Origin: Curtobacterium pusillum
GTDB taxonomy: Bacteria; Actinomycetota; Actinomycetes; Actinomycetales; Microbacteriaceae
NCBI GenBank assembly: GCA_002025645.1
Contig: CP018783.1
Span: 2,232,001 to 2,296,000, forward strand
Length of the DNA stretch: 64,000 nucleotides
Reading direction: 5' to 3'
Part shown: piece by piece, positions 60,817-64,000 of the stretch
Numbering within the stretch: the first letter of the stretch is position 1
Layout: the number at the start of each line of letters is the position of its first letter
Translations under genes and position numbers: made by a program
The notes under the pieces: model-generated
Databases searched by the model: none
What the model was told of the DNA's origin: nothing
Seen by the model: the letters and a program-made list of their open reading frames with translations, nothing else

Positions 60817-61817
60817 CACGGCTTCGTGATGAAGCCCTCCTTGACCATCCAGTCGAAGGCGACGTCCGCCGGTTCCCGGCCCTCGACGTCGACCTGCCGG
60901 TTCAGCTCCTGCAGGACGGCGTCCGTGAGCTTCGGCGAGATCTGGTCGTAGACGTCCTCGAGCTGCGGGTACTCCTTCAGCGTCGCCGTGTCGAGCACCG
61001 GCGCGACGTTGTAGGCCGGGAAGAAGCCCCTGTCGTCCTCGAGCACGGTGAGCCCGAGCGACTTGATGCGGCCGTCGGTGGTGAAGACCTCGCCGAAGTT
61101 GCACTTGCCCCGGTCGGTCGCCGTGTACACGGTGCCGGTGTCGAGGATGCTGACGTTCTTCGTCGGGATGCCGTTGTCGCCGGAGCCACCGAGTTCGAGG
61201 CCGTACTTCTTGAGCATCGGCTTGAACCCGTCGGCACGGGAGTTGAACTCCGACTCGACGCAGAAGGTGCGCTGGTCGACGGGGAGCTTCGTGATGTCGG
61301 AGAGGGTCTTGATGTTCCCGAGCTCCGACACGGCCTCGTCGCGGACGGCGAAGGCGTAGGTGTTGTTCATCGGGGCGGGCTGCAGCCAGGTGAGCCCGTT
61401 GCCGGCGTCCTCCTCCTTGACCGCCTCCCACTGCTCGGTCTTGTCCGGGATCCCCTCGGCGTGGCCCATGAAGGTCAGCCAGGCGGTCCCCGTGTACTCG
61501 TAGGTGAAGTCCGCACCGTGCGAGGTCATGAGCTCGCGGACGGCGACGCTGCCCGGCACGTTCGTCTCGTCGGTGACGTCGAACCCTGCGGCCTTCGCGG
61601 CGAGCACGGCGATCTTCCCGAGCACGAGCTGCTCGGTGAAGTTCTTCGAGGTCACCGTGATGTGCGCGCCGTCCGGCAGGTCGTCGATGCGCTTGATCGA
61701 GCCGGGGTCCGCCGCGGGGACGAACGAGGTCGCGGGCTGCAAGCCACAGCCGGCCAGGACGAGGGCGGTGGCACCGGCCACCACGACGGCAGCCGTCCGG
61801 CGGAGTCGGCGGGTCAT
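60816..61817 (-). CDS. OpuC-type osmoprotectant-binding lipoprotein
   Basis: A 333-residue solute-binding lipoprotein: basic head, hydrophobic helix, lipobox LVLAGCGLQ, then the QAT-family pattern ITVTSKNFTEQLVLGKIA, DFTYEYTGTAWLTF and FVTDGR-like FTTDGRIKSLGL. OpuC/ProX proteins bind glycine betaine, choline or carnitine with an aromatic cage. It overlaps the permease gene (ATGA) and is last in the operon. The exact ligand is not fixed by sequence. Confidence 0.92.
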   Translation of the reverse strand: MTRRLRRTAAVVVAGATALVLAGCGLQPATSFVPAADPGSIKRIDDLPDGAHITVTSKNFTEQLVLGKIAVLAAKAAGFDVTDETNVPGSVAVRELMTSHGADFTYEYTGTAWLTFMGHAEGIPDKTEQWEAVKEEDAGNGLTWLQPAPMNNTYAFAVRDEAVSELGNIKTLSDITKLPVDQRTFCVESEFNSRADGFKPMLKKYGLELGGSGDNGIPTKNVSILDTGTVYTATDRGKCNFGEVFTTDGRIKSLGLTVLEDDRGFFPAYNVAPVLDTATLKEYPQLEDVYDQISPKLTDAVLQELNRQVDVEGREPADVAFDWMVKEGFITKP

Positions 61818-62575
61818 CGGAGTCCCTTCGGTCGTGCGACGGTCTCGACCACGCGGCCGAGCCAGTCGATGGACAGGGCGAGGAGCGCCACGAGGAGCGC
61901 CCCGGAGACGAGGACCTTCGGCAGGAACAGGTTCACGCCCGTCGTGATGAGCAGTCCGAGGCCGCCGGCCCCGACGAAGGTCGCGAGGCTGGCGGTGCCG
62001 ACGAGCAGCACCAGGGCCGTGCGGATGCCGGAGAGCATCACGGGGACGGCCAGCGGCAGCTCGACCTTCATCAGGACGCTGAACGCGGTCATGCCCATGC
62101 CCCGACCGGCCTCGACCAGACGGGAGTCGACGCTCTGGATGCCGATCATGGTGTTCCGGAGCACCGGCAGGATCGCGTAGAGCACGAGCGCGACGACCGC
62201 AGACCACGAGTTCAGGCCGAGCCACGCCGCGAGCAGCACGATGAGCCCGACCGCGGGTGCCGCCTGCCCGAAGTTCGCGACGGCGAGGACGTACACGCTC
62301 GCCCGACGGAGCGGACCACGGGTGAGCAGGACGCCGAGCGGGATGCCGATGACGAGCACGAGCACGGTCGACTCGAGCGTGAGCACGAGGTGCTGGCCGG
62401 TGAGCGCGAGGATGTCGGCCGGGTTGAGCGTGGTTCGCTCGGTCGGGGTCAGGTCGGCGGTGGCGAGCCAGACCGCGAACCCGGCGAGGACCACGAGGAT
62501 CGCGATCGGCTGGACGAGCAGCCCCTTCCAGCCGGTCCTGGCGCCGGTCGCGGGTCCGGCTGCGACCGCGCTCAC
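61814..62575 (-). CDS. OpuC-type ABC permease
   Basis: A 253-residue permease with about six helices. HLVLTLESTVLVLVIGIPLGVLLTR, AVANFGQAAPAVGLIVLL and the coupling segment VEAGRGMGMTAFSVLMKVELPLAVPVML are standard for the OpuCB/ProW group. GTG 62575 overlaps the ATPase stop (GTGA), and its stop overlaps the binding-protein start. A second permease, cut by the window end, lies upstream, as in OpuC systems. Confidence 0.92.
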   Translation of the reverse strand: MSAVAAGPATGARTGWKGLLVQPIAILVVLAGFAVWLATADLTPTERTTLNPADILALTGQHLVLTLESTVLVLVIGIPLGVLLTRGPLRRASVYVLAVANFGQAAPAVGLIVLLAAWLGLNSWSAVVALVLYAILPVLRNTMIGIQSVDSRLVEAGRGMGMTAFSVLMKVELPLAVPVMLSGIRTALVLLVGTASLATFVGAGGLGLLITTGVNLFLPKVLVSGALLVALLALSIDWLGRVVETVARPKGLR

Positions 62576-63849
62576 AGTTCCTCCCCGCTGGACGCGATCG
62601 TGGGTGCCACCGGCGCCGACGGCATCGTCTCGATGGGGTTGGTGTTCGTCCCGACCGGCGTGTAGGCCTGGTCCTCCGCGGCCGCGGCGCGCGAGCGGGT
62701 GATGGCCTCCATGACCGTCTCGACGGTGATGACGCCGCGGAACGCCTCGCCACGACCGGTGACGAGCGCGGCGCCGGCACTGGACACGAGCATGGTGTCG
62801 AGCGCGTCGTTCAGCGTCGCCGCCTCGCCCACGACGGGCAGTTCGGGCTCGATGCCCTCCGGGATGCGGTCGAGGCGCTCGATCTGGCGACGGGTCGGCC
62901 ACCCGATCGGACGCTGCCGACGGTCGACGACGACCGCGTGCTGGTGGCCGCCGGCCTCGTTCATGCGCTGGAGCACTGCCTTCGCCTCTTCGCCGGGGGA
63001 GCAGGTCACCGCGGGGGCGAGCTCGACGTCGCGCACCCGGTTCAGCGTGAGCTGCTTCAGGCCCGCGCCGGACCCGATGAAGTTCTCCACGAACTCGTTG
63101 GCGGGCTCGGCGAGTATCCGTTCCGGGGTGTCGTACTGCACGATGTGCGCGCCCTCGGTGAAGATCACGATCCAGTCGCCGAGCTTCACGGCCTCGTCGA
63201 AGTCGTGGCTGACGATGACGATCGTCTTGTGCAGTTCCTCTTGGATGCGGAGGAGCTCGTCCTGCAGACGCTGCCGGGTGATCGGGTCGACGGCACCGAA
63301 CGGCTCGTCCATGAGCAGGACGGGCGGGTCCGCGGCGAGTGCCCGGGCCACGCCGACGCGCTGCTGCTGCCCGCCGGAGAGCTCACGGGGGAAGCGGTCG
63401 CGGTAGGTCTCCGGGTCGAGCGAGACGAGGTCGAGGAGCTCGTCGACGCGCGCCGCGATCTTCTCCTTCGACCAGCCGAGCATCTTCGGGACGATCGCGA
63501 TGTTCGCGGCGACGGTCATGTGCGGGAAGAGCCCACCGGCCTGGATGACGTACCCCATGCGACGGCGCAGTTCGTCGGCGTCGATGCCCGTGACGTCGTC
63601 GTCGCCGACCACGATGCGGCCCTCGGTCGGTTCGATGAGGCGGTTGATCATCTTCAGCGTCGTCGTCTTGCCGCAGCCGGACGGGCCGACGAGCATGACG
63701 ATCTTGCCCGCCGGGATCTCGAGGGTGATGCCGTCGACCGCGGGCTTCGTCTGCCCGGGGTACCGCTTGGTGACCTCGTCGAGCAGGATGCTGCGGCCGG
63801 TGACGTCCCCGTCGGGGGCGGTGGTGGTGGCGGAGTCAGTGCTGGACAC
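62572..63849 (-). CDS. OpuCA-type ATPase with CBS domains
   Basis: A 425-residue ATPase. Walker A is GPSGCGKTT, the Q-loop YVIQAGGLFPHM, the signature LSGGQQQRVGVARAL and Walker B LLMDEPFGAVD. The part after residue 260 holds two CBS-like units (VLQRMNEAGGHQHAVVVDR and DTMLVSSAGAALVT) that in this family sense ionic strength. GTG 63849 lies inside the end of the upstream permease gene (14-base overlap). The last 35 residues are Thr/Pro/Ala-rich. Confidence 0.93.
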   Translation of the reverse strand: MSSTDSATTTAPDGDVTGRSILLDEVTKRYPGQTKPAVDGITLEIPAGKIVMLVGPSGCGKTTTLKMINRLIEPTEGRIVVGDDDVTGIDADELRRRMGYVIQAGGLFPHMTVAANIAIVPKMLGWSKEKIAARVDELLDLVSLDPETYRDRFPRELSGGQQQRVGVARALAADPPVLLMDEPFGAVDPITRQRLQDELLRIQEELHKTIVIVSHDFDEAVKLGDWIVIFTEGAHIVQYDTPERILAEPANEFVENFIGSGAGLKQLTLNRVRDVELAPAVTCSPGEEAKAVLQRMNEAGGHQHAVVVDRRQRPIGWPTRRQIERLDRIPEGIEPELPVVGEAATLNDALDTMLVSSAGAALVTGRGEAFRGVITVETVMEAITRSRAAAAEDQAYTPVGTNTNPIETMPSAPVAPTIASSGEEL

Positions 63850-64000
63850 GGATACCTCTCGAGATGGTCAGGCGGCCGAGGCCGAGGAGGAGCAGGTCGA
63901 GGACGAGGGCGAGCAGGACGACCCCCACCACCCCGACCGTCACGGAGAACAGGGCGTTGGCGCCGCCGAGGCGGGAGAGCCCGGAGAAGATGAAGCCGCC
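63836..64000 (-). CDS. OpuC-type permease, C-terminal fragment (partial)
   Basis: The final 54 codons of a permease run in from beyond the window end. The visible part, GANALFSVTVGVVGVVLLAL and DLLLLGLGRLTISRGI, is the last membrane helix and basic tail of an OpuCB/ProW-type protein. It overlaps the ATPase start and is the first visible gene of the opuC operon. Confidence 0.8.
   Translation of the reverse strand, partial: GGFIFSGLSRLGGANALFSVTVGVVGVVLLALVLDLLLLGLGRLTISRGIRVQH

Overview
The window is about 72% GC with dense, often overlapping genes. Gene content and protein style (CG0192-like protein, KdpFABC with small membrane proteins, WYL and DeoR regulators, many leaderless genes) fit an actinobacterium of the Microbacteriaceae, most likely Curtobacterium or a close relative. 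That placement is inference from family resemblance; no rRNA or tRNA is present. I see no prophage, insertion sequence, CRISPR array or origin. No stretch longer than 300 bases lacks a gene.

Layout. 0-6 kb: MOSC protein, DJ-1/PfpI protein, HAD phosphatase, an overlapping folE-folP-RibD_C operon and a purine permease. 6-8.7 kb: a Phd/RelE-type toxin-antitoxin pair, a small gene with a perfect actinobacterial LexA box, DUF1697 and VOC proteins. 8.7-15.6 kb: GH65 phosphorylase with a beta-phosphoglucomutase-like HAD, a P-loop kinase, Nudix, lipase-like hydrolase, a GNAT-methyltransferase fusion, and an XRE regulator whose membrane tail is cut off by an in-frame amber codon. 15.6-24.5 kb: the potassium system kdpFABC and kdpDE, split by an antisense AbiF-type HEPN gene with its own structured RNA. 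24.5-31 kb: WYL regulator, VOC, RlmA-like methyltransferase, SDR, CG0192-like, aldo-keto reductase, GNATs. 31-32 kb: a second AbiF gene preceded by a second copy of the same RNA. 32-40.6 kb: GH92 mannosidase, Ser/Thr kinase with a repeat tail, a candidate small transcript, PAP2 phosphatase, a family A DNA polymerase, YegP.

40.6-51.6 kb is an amino-sugar island: ABC sugar transporter, Gfo/Idh oxidoreductase and acyltransferase on the minus strand; a DeoR regulator; then a five-gene overlapping plus-strand operon (SIS isomerase, ROK kinase, NagA-type deacetylase, PfkB kinase, class II aldolase). This gene set matches N-acetylgalactosamine breakdown to triose phosphates through tagatose phosphates, fed by an ABC transporter. 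51.6-64 kb: serine dehydratase, PspC, AroE-like dehydrogenase, SRPBCC and FAD oxidoreductase, a TetR-linked MacB-type ABC exporter, and an OpuC-type osmoprotectant transporter cut by the window end.

The most interesting content is the pair of AbiF/structured-RNA modules. The two RNAs share a conserved hairpin core inside an outer stem whose pairs covary, and both proteins keep the HEPN R-x4-H motif. A second theme is leaderless transcription: about 25 genes have a TANNNT-like -10 box 6-7 bases before the start codon, which fixes many starts. In several promoters a palindrome occupies the -35/-10 spacer.
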